Below, piece by piece: positions 43,779-51,914 of a stretch of DNA of 64,000 bases (within the stretch, counting starts at the first letter, position 1; each line of letters begins with the position of its first letter). Below the pieces are notes generated by a model. That model was not told where the DNA came from. It made no database searches and was given only the letters and a program-made list of their open reading frames with translations. A program made the translations under genes and the position numbers. This DNA is from Nocardia yamanashiensis NBRC 100130 (GTDB lineage: Bacteria > Actinomycetota > Actinomycetes > Mycobacteriales > Mycobacteriaceae): contig NZ_BDCD01000004.1 of assembly GCF_001613325.1 (NCBI RefSeq), positions 62,001-126,000 of the forward strand, written 5' to 3'.

Positions 43779-43791
43779 AAATGGAGGGGTT

Positions 43792-44625
43792 ATGCCGAGA
43801 ATCGACCTGCCCGCCGGACCGATCCATTACAAAGACCATGGTCAGGGCCCTGTCGTCGTCCTGTTGCACGGCCTGCTGATGAACCACACGGTGTGGGATG
43901 AGGTGCTTCCGCTGCTGCCGGAAGGCTTCCGCTACGTCCTGCCGGACCTGCCCCTGGGCGCGCATCCGGAACCGATGCGCGAGGACGCGGACCTGAGCAT
44001 GCGCGGTTTGAATCAACTGATCGCCGATTTCCTGGCCGCCCTCGACCTGACCGCCGTCGCCCTCGTCCACAGCGATTGGGGCGGCGCGCTGTTCCTCACC
44101 GCTTACGGCATGGACGAGCGCGTAGCAAACCTGATCGTCCTGCCCTGCGAGGCATTCGGCAATTTCCCGCCCGGCCTGCCCGGCAAGACCGCCATCGTCG
44201 CCGCTCGCCTCCCCGGCGGAATCGCGCTCGCGCTCCGGCAATTGCGCATCCCGTTCCTGCGTAACACCCCACTCATGTTCGGCTGGATGGCCAAACGCCC
44301 GCTGCCCGACGAATTGGTACGCGGATGGACCGAACCCGGATTACGGGACAAGCGCATTCGGCGCGATCTGCTCTCCTATACCCATTCCCGCTTCCGTAAA
44401 CCCGAACTCGTCGCGAATACCGAAGCGCTTCGCGACTTCTCGGGCAATGCTCTCGTGCTGTGGTCGTCGGCGGGCAAGGTGATGCCCCGGGAGCACGGCC
44501 GCCGGCTCGCGGCCCTGCTGCCCAAGTCGACCCTCGTCGAGCTCGACGACGCCTACGTGCTGTCCATGTTGGACCGTCCCGCCGCGGTCGCCGCCGCCAT
44601 GGGTGAGTTCCTGACGCAATCCTGA
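43792..44625 (+). CDS. Alpha/beta hydrolase, dehalogenase-like elbow
   Basis: 277 residues from ATG 43792. Nucleophile elbow LVHSDWGGAL puts Asp95 at the nucleophile place, as in haloalkane dehalogenases (xxDWG), not Ser. Oxyanion loop LLHGLLMNHTVW. The C-terminal His that activates water is not evident: the equivalent stretch reads LVELDDAYVLSMLDRP. It is therefore either catalytically altered or uses another base. Controlled by the divergent TetR. Confidence 0.75.
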   Translation: MPRIDLPAGPIHYKDHGQGPVVVLLHGLLMNHTVWDEVLPLLPEGFRYVLPDLPLGAHPEPMREDADLSMRGLNQLIADFLAALDLTAVALVHSDWGGALFLTAYGMDERVANLIVLPCEAFGNFPPGLPGKTAIVAARLPGGIALALRQLRIPFLRNTPLMFGWMAKRPLPDELVRGWTEPGLRDKRIRRDLLSYTHSRFRKPELVANTEALRDFSGNALVLWSSAGKVMPREHGRRLAALLPKSTLVELDDAYVLSMLDRPAAVAAAMGEFLTQS

Positions 44626-44855
44626 TCGAATCCCGAGTCGTTCCCGTGGGACGCCGCGGCGGGTGACCGACCCGCTATCGACCGTCCCGGACAGGCGATA
44701 TCGTCCCTGGTCTCCGTGCCGACCGTCAAATCGACTGGGCCACAGTAGGTCTTGAAGCGTGCATCGCGATAGTGTCGAATTACTTGGCGTCAGAAATGAT
44801 TCTGCTAGGGTGGCTGCGCCGAGCCTCGGATCGGACGGGAACGACAAGAGAATTG

Positions 44856-46172
44856 ATGAATCCAGACACTGCCGCAGTCATCGCGTGGGTGCTCGCTGCC
44901 GCGCTCGTCCTTGCCCTCGCCGCAGCGGGATTCGCGTGGCGCGCGGTCTCGCAGCAACGATCCCGCGCACGGGAGCTCCGGCAGGAGCTGGCCGCGCAGC
45001 AGGAGGCGTTCGAACGCGAACTCGATGCCCGCGAGGCCGACCTCGCCCAGCGTGAGGCGGCCGCACAGCAGGCCGCCGCGCAGGCCGCGGTCGCCGCGCG
45101 CGGGGAAACCGAGATCGCCGCGCGTGAGGTGACCCGGGCCGCGGTGCGCGCCTTCGGCACCTCCGTGGTGAGTATCGGCGCCGACGTCGGCCAGGTGCTC
45201 AGCGGCGCGCTGCGCGTGCACCGCGACGACGAGGTGTACGAAACCCTCACGCGCATCGACCATTCCGTACAGCAGATGGTCCGCCAGGCGCAGTCCTATG
45301 TGATCGTGTGCGGCGGCCTGCCCGGCCGGCGCTGGCCGCAGCAGACGCTGACCGACGTGGTCGGCGGCGCGATCGGCCGCGTGCGCGACTTCACCCGGGT
45401 GCGCCCGACCCAGCTGGATCGCCCGGTGGTCAGCCGCGCGGTGGAACCGCTGGTGCACACCATCGCGACGCTGCTCGACAACGCGCTGCGCTACTCGCCG
45501 CCCACCTCGTTCGTGGATGTCGGCTTCCAGGAAGGCCATCACGGCGTCACGGTGATCATCGACGACGCCGGCGTGCGGATGAACGCCGAACAGCTCGAAG
45601 AGGCCCGCCAGCTGCTGGCGGGGGAGCGCACCGTCGACATCCACCAGCTCGGCCCCTCGCCGCGCGTGGGCATTCCGGCGGTGGCGGCGCTGGCGCGGCG
45701 CTACGGTTTCGCCGTGTACGTAGACGGCCCCAATGTGTACGGCGGTATGCGGGCGATGGTGTTCGTGCCCGATACGCTGCTGGTCGCCGGTGCGGCCGGC
45801 CCGGACACCGTGCAGGTCTCGCCGATCCCGGTGTCCTCCATGGTCGTCGAATCCCCGCGCCCGGCCGCCCCGGTGGAACCGGTGGCGCTGGTGCAGACGC
45901 CGCCCGCGGTCGCCCCGGCTCCCGTCGCCCTGGTTCCGGAACCGGCCCCCGCGCCGGTATCGATTGTCCCGGAACCGGATTCGGCCGATGCGCCGAACGA
46001 CATCACTCCGGGCGGCCTGCCCAAACGCCGCCGCCGCGCGGTGACCGCGGTCCCCACCGAGTCCGCGCTCACCACCGGCCCGGCTCGCCCCGAAGTCGTC
46101 GCCGCCTGGCACAGCGGCTCCCAGCGCGGCCGCGCGGCCGCGATCGACCAATCCGAAGGGATGCGTTCCTGA
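44856..46172 (+). CDS. cvnA: Conservon CvnA: sensor-type ATPase/histidine-kinase-like membrane protein
   Basis: 438 residues from ATG 44856 (44772 also in frame). An N-terminal TM helix (AVIAWVLAAALVLALAAAG) is followed by a coiled coil with repeated AQREAAAQQAAAQ, then a degenerate GHKL-ATPase domain (PLVHTIATLLDNALRYSPPT, VIIDDAGVRMNAEQLEEARQ). The tail is Pro/Val-rich. The four-gene order with roadblock, DUF742 and GTPase is the cvn conservon of actinobacteria, thought to act as a membrane G-protein-like switch. Confidence 0.87.
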   Translation: MNPDTAAVIAWVLAAALVLALAAAGFAWRAVSQQRSRARELRQELAAQQEAFERELDAREADLAQREAAAQQAAAQAAVAARGETEIAAREVTRAAVRAFGTSVVSIGADVGQVLSGALRVHRDDEVYETLTRIDHSVQQMVRQAQSYVIVCGGLPGRRWPQQTLTDVVGGAIGRVRDFTRVRPTQLDRPVVSRAVEPLVHTIATLLDNALRYSPPTSFVDVGFQEGHHGVTVIIDDAGVRMNAEQLEEARQLLAGERTVDIHQLGPSPRVGIPAVAALARRYGFAVYVDGPNVYGGMRAMVFVPDTLLVAGAAGPDTVQVSPIPVSSMVVESPRPAAPVEPVALVQTPPAVAPAPVALVPEPAPAPVSIVPEPDSADAPNDITPGGLPKRRRRAVTAVPTESALTTGPARPEVVAAWHSGSQRGRAAAIDQSEGMRS

Positions 46173-46603
46173 TGTCCACACCCGGTACGGCGGTCACCGA
46201 CAGCAACAAACTGGCTTGGCTTCTCGAAGACCTCAAGGTCACCGGGGTGCGCTTCGCCGTGCTGCTGTCCGAGGACGGCCTGCGGATCTCCAATACCCGC
46301 GGTATCACCATCGACGATGCCGAACGTTTCGCCGCCGCCGCCTCCGGGCTGCGGTCGCTAGGCAAGGCGCTCGCCGAATTCTGCGGCGGCGTGGCCGATA
46401 ACGGGGTGCGGCAGTCCATGACCGAATACGGCGAGGGGATGATCTTCATCACCGCCGCCGGCGCGGGTGCGCTGCTGGGTGTTTCGACCACCCACGATGT
46501 GGACGTCAGCCTGATCGCGCATCGGATGAACGAACTGGCCGTGCGGGTCGGTCACGAACTCGGCAGTATGTCGCGTAACCGAGCGGACGCCGGACGCCCA
46601 TGA
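46172..46603 (+). CDS. cvnB: Conservon CvnB: roadblock/LC7-domain protein
   Basis: 143 residues, ATG 46172 overlapping the cvnA stop by one base. Roadblock fold text: KLAWLLEDLKVTGVRFAVLL, SEDGLRISNTRGITIDDAER and EGMIFITAAGAGALLGVSTT. Probably binds and regulates the CvnD GTPase, as MglB does MglA. Overlaps cvnC by four bases. Confidence 0.9.
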   Translation: MSTPGTAVTDSNKLAWLLEDLKVTGVRFAVLLSEDGLRISNTRGITIDDAERFAAAASGLRSLGKALAEFCGGVADNGVRQSMTEYGEGMIFITAAGAGALLGVSTTHDVDVSLIAHRMNELAVRVGHELGSMSRNRADAGRP

Positions 46604-46947
46604 GCCGCCCCCGGCGCGATCCGGACCTGGTCCGGGCGTATGTGCGCACGGGTGGGCGGTCGCGGCCGACGCGCCACCTGGATCTGGTGACACTGGTTGT
46701 CTCCGCGAAGGATCCGGGGGTGGGCGCGTCGACCGACGCCCGCCGCATCATCGAGGTGTGCCGGCGCGGCGCGCTCTCGATCGCCGAACTCTCGGCATAT
46801 CTGGACCTGCCCCCGTCCGTGGTGAAGATCGTGACAGCCGATCTCCTCGACAGCGGTCACCTGGTCGCCCCCGCTCCGGCAGAAGTACTGCCGGACACCG
46901 CTCTGCTCGAGGAGGTACTCAATGGGCTCCGCGCTCTCGCCGTCTGA
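46600..46947 (+). CDS. cvnC: Conservon CvnC: DUF742 protein
   Basis: 115 residues in ATGA overlap with cvnB. Winged-helix-like DUF742 text (ARRIIEVCRRGALSIAELSA, YLDLPPSVVKIVTADLLDSG). Its role in the conservon is unknown. Overlaps cvnD by 26 bases. Confidence 0.9.
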   Translation: MSRPRRDPDLVRAYVRTGGRSRPTRHLDLVTLVVSAKDPGVGASTDARRIIEVCRRGALSIAELSAYLDLPPSVVKIVTADLLDSGHLVAPAPAEVLPDTALLEEVLNGLRALAV

Positions 46948-47536
46948 GCTCGTTGTCGACTATGTGCCGCAGACCGTGACCCGATCGGTGAAGTTGCTGG
47001 TAGCCGGCAACTTCGGCGTCGGGAAGACCACGTTCGTCGGCAGCGTGTCGGAAATCCGGCCGCTGCGCACGGAGGAGACGATCACCGAGGCCAGCGTCGG
47101 CATCGACGATATGGCCGGCCTGCCCGGAAAATCCACCACCACCGTCGCGATGGATTTCGGCCGCATCACGCTGAATTCGCAGCTGGCGCTCTACCTGTTC
47201 GGCACGCCCGGGCAGCGCCGGTTCCTGCCCATGTGGGAGGAACTGTCGGTCGGTGCGCTGGGCGCGCTGGTGCTGGTCGACACCCGCCGCATCGAGAAGG
47301 CCGACGAAGTGCTGTCGGTGCTCGAGGAACGCGGCGTGCCCTACTCGGTGGCGGTCAACGAATTCGAAGGCGCGCAACGGTTTCCCCTGGAGGAGATCCG
47401 CGACGCCCTCGATCTCGCCCCCGGCACCCCGCTCACCAGCCTCGACGCCCGCGATCGCATGCGCAGCCTGCAATCGCTGATCACGCTGGTGGAGTACCTG
47501 TTTCAACGGCAGACTAGCGGTCACCCAGGACGTTGA
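46922..47536 (+). CDS. cvnD: Conservon CvnD: small GTPase
   Basis: 204 residues from ATG 46922. P-loop VAGNFGVGKTTFVGSV, switch region TEETITEASVGIDDM, the G3-like LFGTPGQRRFLP and VAVNEFEGAQ where NxxD is replaced by NEFE. The last enzyme of the conservon switch. Ends 23 bases inside a convergent gene. Confidence 0.9.
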   Translation: MGSALSPSELVVDYVPQTVTRSVKLLVAGNFGVGKTTFVGSVSEIRPLRTEETITEASVGIDDMAGLPGKSTTTVAMDFGRITLNSQLALYLFGTPGQRRFLPMWEELSVGALGALVLVDTRRIEKADEVLSVLEERGVPYSVAVNEFEGAQRFPLEEIRDALDLAPGTPLTSLDARDRMRSLQSLITLVEYLFQRQTSGHPGR

Positions 47537-47837
47537 ACGGGGCCTCCCGCGGACCTTGATCCAGCGGGATGCTCCAGCCGGGGCCGGTGGCGGGCGGCGT
47601 CCACACCGGACCCGGGCTCGGCGGTTGCGCGCAGTCCAGCGGGAACTGCACGGGCGGCGGGGCCGGCGCGGGATCGGGTACGGCGGGAGCCGGTGCGCCG
47701 CAATCGAGCACGCACGATCCGGGCGGACCGGGCACTCCGGGTTGCGGATAGTTCGGATCCGGCACGGCGAGGAGCCCGATCGTCGGCACGCTGACCACCG
47801 CCGTCACCCCGAATCCGATCGCGACAAAGAGCGCCAT
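47514..47837 (-). CDS. Proline-rich small secreted or membrane-anchored protein
   Basis: 107 residues from ATG 47837, with GGGAGTCGAGT as ribosome-binding site. An N-terminal hydrophobic segment (MALFVAIGFGVTAVVSVPTI) precedes a Pro/Gly/Cys-containing region (PPGSCVLDCG, PVQFPLDCAQPPSPG). Function unknown; convergent with cvnD. Confidence 0.55.
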   Translation of the reverse strand: MALFVAIGFGVTAVVSVPTIGLLAVPDPNYPQPGVPGPPGSCVLDCGAPAPAVPDPAPAPPPVQFPLDCAQPPSPGPVWTPPATGPGWSIPLDQGPREAPFNVLGDR

Positions 47838-48012
47838 CGACTCGACTCCCTTCCTCGAAGCTGCGACAGGCTGGCGATAGCCGTTGCCGAGCGCGGTAAA
47901 CCCGCCGGTATCGCCCGGACCGGCTACGTGGCGGGCGGGAGTTGTCGGTACGCTCATGCACCGTGACGCCGGGGCTGTTGCCGTCCTGGCCACGCTGGGT
48001 AGGAGGTTGTTC

Positions 48013-49452
48013 GTGCCGCTGCTGCACGGGAATGTGTTGGCCGGCTACACCATCGAGCGATTGCTCGGGGTGGGCGGTATGGGGGCGGTATATCTGGCGC
48101 GGGATCCGCGAAGTGACCGGTCGGTTGCGTTGAAGGTGTTCAATGACGCGTTCGCGGCGCGGGAGCAGGGGCGCACGGCGTTCGCGCGCGAGGCCGGATT
48201 GCTGGCCGGGCTGGACCATCCGAATATCGTGGGGGTGTCCGATCACAGCGGGAGCGGCGATGAGCAGCTGTGGATCGCAATGGAATTCATTGACGGGATC
48301 GATGCGGCGCGACTGATCGTCGACGGGGGCGCGCTGCCGCCGGAGCGGGCGGTCGAGTTGATCACGCAGGCGGCGGACGGCTTGGCGCACGCGCATACGG
48401 CCGGGGTGGTGCACCGGGATGTGAAGCCGGCGAATCTGCTGGTCGAGCCGTCGGATTCGGGGGACGAGCGGGTGCTGGTCACCGATTTCGGGATCGCCCG
48501 GGCGCTGGGGGAGACCGCGACCGCGGGGAATATGACGGCGACTTTCGCCTATGCCGCGCCCGAGCGGTTCCAGGACGCGCCGATCGACGAACGGGCGGAT
48601 GTGTATTCGCTCGGGTGCACGCTGTTCGAATTCCTCACCGGGCAGCCGCCATTTCCGCGCAATGATCCGGCTGCGGTGATGATGGCTCACCTCTTCGAAC
48701 CGGCGCCGCCGGTGAGTGCGATTCGCCCGGAGTTGCCGGCCGCGCTCGACGCGGTGCTGGCGACCGCGTTGGCCAAGGATCCGGCCGAGCGGTACTCGGA
48801 CTGCCGGGCCTTCGCCAATGCCGCGCGTCTCGCCCTGACGGCGACCGATTCGCCGGCACCGGCCGCGCTGTCCACCGACGGCTCCTCCGCGCCGACCACC
48901 GACGCTACCGGTGTGCCGCCCGCCGACGGTCCGTCCGCGCTGACCATCGACGGTCCGTCCGCGCTGACCGCCGCCGGTACCGGTGTGCCGCCCGCAGCGG
49001 CCCGGCCCGTACTTACCCGCCGTCCGCGCGTGCTCCCGGTGAGTCTCGGAACCGCCGCGGCCGCGACGCTGCTCGCCGGTGGTGTTGCGGTGCTCGCCTT
49101 CGCCATGTCGCCCGGCCGCGATCATTCCCACGGCAGCGCAACAACTCCCGCCGCCGCACCCCAGTCGCCCGCCACCGCGCAGGTTCCCGATCGCGTGCCC
49201 GTGGCCGCGCCCGCCCAGGTCCCCTCGGCGCTCACCGAATCGACCCCGGTCATCGAAACCGTTGTGGCAGAGGATGTTTCCGCAGCGGCGCACGCCCAAT
49301 GTCAGACCTACGTGCTGCTTGTCCAGCAGAATGGTCTGGAAGGCGCACTCGCGACCCTCGAAGCCGAGCCGTCCTGGGCTCTCGCCACACCCGCAGACCA
49401 GGCGATCGCGCGCGAAGCGGTCCGGCTCGCGGCCCGCGGAGAATGCTCCTGA
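48013..49452 (+). CDS. Serine/threonine protein kinase with one TM and extracytoplasmic tail
   Basis: 479 residues from GTG 48013 behind an ideal AGGAGG (48001-48006). Hanks motifs: GVGGMG, Lys41 (VALKVF), HRDVKPAN (134-141, Asp136), DFG (158-160), APE (182-184). A linker rich in Ser/Ala/Pro/Asp repeats leads to a TM segment (about 340-362) and a short outer tail with one Cys pair. Same overall plan as PknF/PknH-type kinases. Followed by a 35-bp repeat array. Confidence 0.9.
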   Translation: MPLLHGNVLAGYTIERLLGVGGMGAVYLARDPRSDRSVALKVFNDAFAAREQGRTAFAREAGLLAGLDHPNIVGVSDHSGSGDEQLWIAMEFIDGIDAARLIVDGGALPPERAVELITQAADGLAHAHTAGVVHRDVKPANLLVEPSDSGDERVLVTDFGIARALGETATAGNMTATFAYAAPERFQDAPIDERADVYSLGCTLFEFLTGQPPFPRNDPAAVMMAHLFEPAPPVSAIRPELPAALDAVLATALAKDPAERYSDCRAFANAARLALTATDSPAPAALSTDGSSAPTTDATGVPPADGPSALTIDGPSALTAAGTGVPPAAARPVLTRRPRVLPVSLGTAAAATLLAGGVAVLAFAMSPGRDHSHGSATTPAAAPQSPATAQVPDRVPVAAPAQVPSALTESTPVIETVVAEDVSAAAHAQCQTYVLLVQQNGLEGALATLEAEPSWALATPADQAIAREAVRLAARGECS

Positions 49453-49475
49453 GCCTGCCCGCTCGCTGGCCAGCG

Positions 49476-49592
49476 GAAACGCTCCCCGGATAGCCGACTC
49501 GTCGGCATCGGAAACGCTCCCTGGGTGGCCGGCTCGCCGGCATCGGAAACGCTCCCTAGGTGGCCGGCTCGCCGGCATCGAAAACGCTCCTG
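49476..49592 (+). repeat. 35-bp tandem repeat, 3.3 copies
   Basis: The block starting GAAACGCTCC recurs at 49476, 49511, 49546 and (with A first) 49581, exactly 35 bases apart. Copies 2 and 3 are nearly identical and contain GCCGGCTCGCCGGC, an inverted repeat (6-bp arms, 2-base centre); copy 1 has diverged in that part. It starts 24 bases after the kinase stop and lies between the kinase and the helR promoter. Function unknown; may be an RNA or protein-binding array or a transcription terminator zone. Confidence 0.85.
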
Positions 49593-49603
49593 AAATAGAA
49601 ATA

Positions 49604-49624
49604 GGAAGGAGATGCACTCCTTCC
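49604..49624 (+). terminator. Perfect 8-bp hairpin upstream of helR promoter
   Basis: GGAAGGAG-ATGCA-CTCCTTCC is a perfect stem with a 5-base loop, 12 bases before the helR -10 sequence. It lacks the U-tract of a classical terminator. It may end kinase transcription or be a protein site. The stem's right arm overlaps the place where a -35 element would be. Confidence 0.45.
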
Positions 49625-49635
49625 CACTTCTAACT

Positions 49636-49688
49636 TATATCGCACCCCGGGGCTTGCGGCAAGACCCCGGGTATGCCGCAGAATCGCT
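49636..49688 (+). promoter_or_regulatory. RAE-type rifamycin-response promoter of helR
   Basis: In order: TATATC (49636-49641, a -10 hexamer), GCACC (49642-49646), GGGGCTTGCGGCAAGACCCC (49649-49668, matching the rifamycin-associated element GGGGCTTGCGGCAAGGCCC as I recall it) and CGCAGAATCGCT (49677-49688). The inner palindrome is CTTGC-G-GCAAG. The RAE is flanked by CCCGGGG/CCCCGGG arms, so the transcript can fold. If the -10 is right, transcription starts inside or at the edge of the RAE. RAEs precede rifamycin-induced genes such as rph, rox and helR in actinomycetes. Confidence 0.8.
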
Positions 49689-49723
49689 CATCGAAGCTCG
49701 AACCTGCGGAAATGGAGTTGTGA

Positions 49724-51892
49724 ATGGGTGCTGCCGACGTGAACTCGCCGACCATCGATGCGTTCGATCTTCCGGAGCGGCTCGCCGCCAAGGCCGATCC
49801 GGCGCTGATCGCCGCGGACCGCCGTCACTTCGCCGCCATCGGGGCCAGTCTCGAACAGTCCATCGCGGATCTGTCCGACCGGCTCGAGGCCGTGCGCAAG
49901 GCGCCGGTATCGCTCGGGCAGGAAGCCGTGGAACGGGACTACGAGGTCCGTCAGCTCAACAACCGCCTGCGTGGCCTGCGTCGCTTCGGCCTGGATCTGT
50001 GCCTCGGACATTTCGTGCGCGCGGACGATCCGGAGCCGGTGTACGTGGGACGGCTCGGGCTGACCGACAGCGCGGGTGAGCGGCTGCTGGTGGACTGGCG
50101 TTCGCCGGCGGCGGAACCGTTCTTCGCCGCCACGCACGGCAATCCGATGGGGTTGATCCGCCGCCGCCGGTATCGCTGGACGCTGGGCCGGATCAGCGAT
50201 TATTGGGACGAAGTGTTCACCGCCGATGAGCTGGAACACAATGCGGCGCTCGATGACCAGTCGGCGTTCATCGCCAGCCTGGGCAGTAACCGGTCGGCGC
50301 GGATGCGGGATGTGCTGGGCACCATTCAGGCGGATCAGGACGCGATCATTCGCGCGGGTTCGCAGGGTGCGCTGGTGGTCGACGGCGGTCCGGGTACCGG
50401 TAAGACCGTGGTGGCGTTGCATCGCTCGGCCTACCTGCTCTACGCCGATCCGCGGCTGGGGCATCGCCGAGGCGGGGTGCTGTTCGTGGGTCCGTCCCGC
50501 CCGTACCTGTCCTATGTGGCCGATATCCTGCCCAATCTCGGTGAGGAGGGCGTGCAGTCCTGCACACTGCGCGATCTGGTCACCGAGGGCGCGACGGCGC
50601 GCCCCGAATCCGATCCGGAGGTGGCGCGGTTGAAATCGTCCGCGGCGCTGGTCGGGGCGATCGACGCGGCCGTGAAGTTCTATGAGACGCCGCCGAAGAA
50701 GGGCATGACGGTGGGCACCGATTGGGCCGATGTGTGGCTCAGCCCTTCGGATTGGGCCGAGGCATTCGACGCACCCGAGCCCGGCACTCCGCACAATGAG
50801 GCGCACGAGCAGATCTGGGAGGTGCTGGTCAGCATCCTGGCCGACAAGCACGACGACGATATTCCGCTCGATGAACTACGCGAATCCCTGTGGCGGAACA
50901 AAGAATTGCGCAGGGAGCTCAATAACGGCTGGACGCTGATCGAGGCGGCGGACCTGGTGGCCGATCTCTGGTCGGTGCCCGCCTACCTGCGCAAGTGCGC
51001 GCCCTGGCTGACCGCCGAGGAGGTGCGCAAGCTCCAGCGCGCCGATGCCAAGGACTGGACCGTCTCCGACCTGCCCCTGCTCGACGCCGCCCGGCAGCGG
51101 CTCGGCGATCCCGAAACCGACCGCCGCAAACGGCAATACGAGGCCACCGTCGCGGTCGAACGCGCCCGCATGAACGATGTCATCGGCGACCTGATCGCCT
51201 CGGCCGTGCACGACGACGGCGAGGGACTGATGACCATGCTCCGGCAGCAGGACCTCAAGGACAGCCTGGTGGACGAATCCGCGCTGCCCACCGTCGAACC
51301 GGACCAACTGGCCGGTCCCTTCGCCCACGTCGTGGTGGACGAAGCGCAGGAGCTCACCGACGCCGAATGGCAGATGCTGTTGCAGCGCTGCCCCTCCCGC
51401 AGCTTCACCATCGTCGGCGACCGTGCTCAGGCCAGGCACGGGTTCGTCGAATCCTGGACTGAACGCCTGGAGCGAGTCGGCTTCGACCGGGTCACGGTGG
51501 CGGGCTTGACCATCAACTACCGCACGCCCGAGGAGGTCATGGCCGAGGCCGCCCCGGTCATCCGCGCCGCGCTCTCGGACGCCAATGTGCCCACCTCGAT
51601 CCGCAGCAGCGGTATCCCGGTGGTGCACGGCCCGGTCTCGGACCTGCATTCCATCCTCGAGAACTGGCTGGCCGAACACGAGGAGGGAATCGCCTGCGTC
51701 ATCGGCGATCCGGGCTACGAGTCCACGGCGCGGGTCCGTTCGCTGACCCCGGAGACCGCGAAGGGCCTCGAATTCGACCTGGTCGTGCTCGTCGATCCGC
51801 AGGACTTCGGGGCGGGCATCGAAGGCGCGGTCGACCGCTACGTGGCGATGACCCGGGCGACCCGGCAGCTGGTCGTGCTCACCTCGTCCTGA
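49724..51892 (+). CDS. helR: HelR/HelD-like RNA polymerase-associated helicase-like protein
   Basis: 722 residues from ATG 49724 with GGAG at good spacing. The first 80 residues are a coiled coil (ASLEQSIADLSDRLEAVRKA), used by HelD to enter the secondary channel. UvrD-like ATPase motifs follow: GGPGTGKT (221-228), VVDEAQ (about 537-542), IVGDRAQARHG, INYRTPEEV, KGLEFDLVVL and YVAMTRAT. Such proteins release stalled RNA polymerase; HelR displaces rifamycin from the enzyme. The RAE upstream supports helR rather than a generic HelD. It stands alone; the integrase gene is convergent. Confidence 0.85.
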   Translation: MGAADVNSPTIDAFDLPERLAAKADPALIAADRRHFAAIGASLEQSIADLSDRLEAVRKAPVSLGQEAVERDYEVRQLNNRLRGLRRFGLDLCLGHFVRADDPEPVYVGRLGLTDSAGERLLVDWRSPAAEPFFAATHGNPMGLIRRRRYRWTLGRISDYWDEVFTADELEHNAALDDQSAFIASLGSNRSARMRDVLGTIQADQDAIIRAGSQGALVVDGGPGTGKTVVALHRSAYLLYADPRLGHRRGGVLFVGPSRPYLSYVADILPNLGEEGVQSCTLRDLVTEGATARPESDPEVARLKSSAALVGAIDAAVKFYETPPKKGMTVGTDWADVWLSPSDWAEAFDAPEPGTPHNEAHEQIWEVLVSILADKHDDDIPLDELRESLWRNKELRRELNNGWTLIEAADLVADLWSVPAYLRKCAPWLTAEEVRKLQRADAKDWTVSDLPLLDAARQRLGDPETDRRKRQYEATVAVERARMNDVIGDLIASAVHDDGEGLMTMLRQQDLKDSLVDESALPTVEPDQLAGPFAHVVVDEAQELTDAEWQMLLQRCPSRSFTIVGDRAQARHGFVESWTERLERVGFDRVTVAGLTINYRTPEEVMAEAAPVIRAALSDANVPTSIRSSGIPVVHGPVSDLHSILENWLAEHEEGIACVIGDPGYESTARVRSLTPETAKGLEFDLVVLVDPQDFGAGIEGAVDRYVAMTRATRQLVVLTSS

Positions 51893-51914
51893 TCTCGGGC
51901 ACGGAAAAGCGCTG

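Noticed and set aside
48013..49452. Longer kinase start at ATG 47956 or 47884
   Set aside because: GTG 48013 follows a perfect AGGAGG at ideal distance and leads straight into the kinase glycine loop.
49476..49592. 35-bp repeats as a CRISPR array
   Set aside because: Units are contiguous and nearly identical, with no unique spacers and no cas genes in the window.
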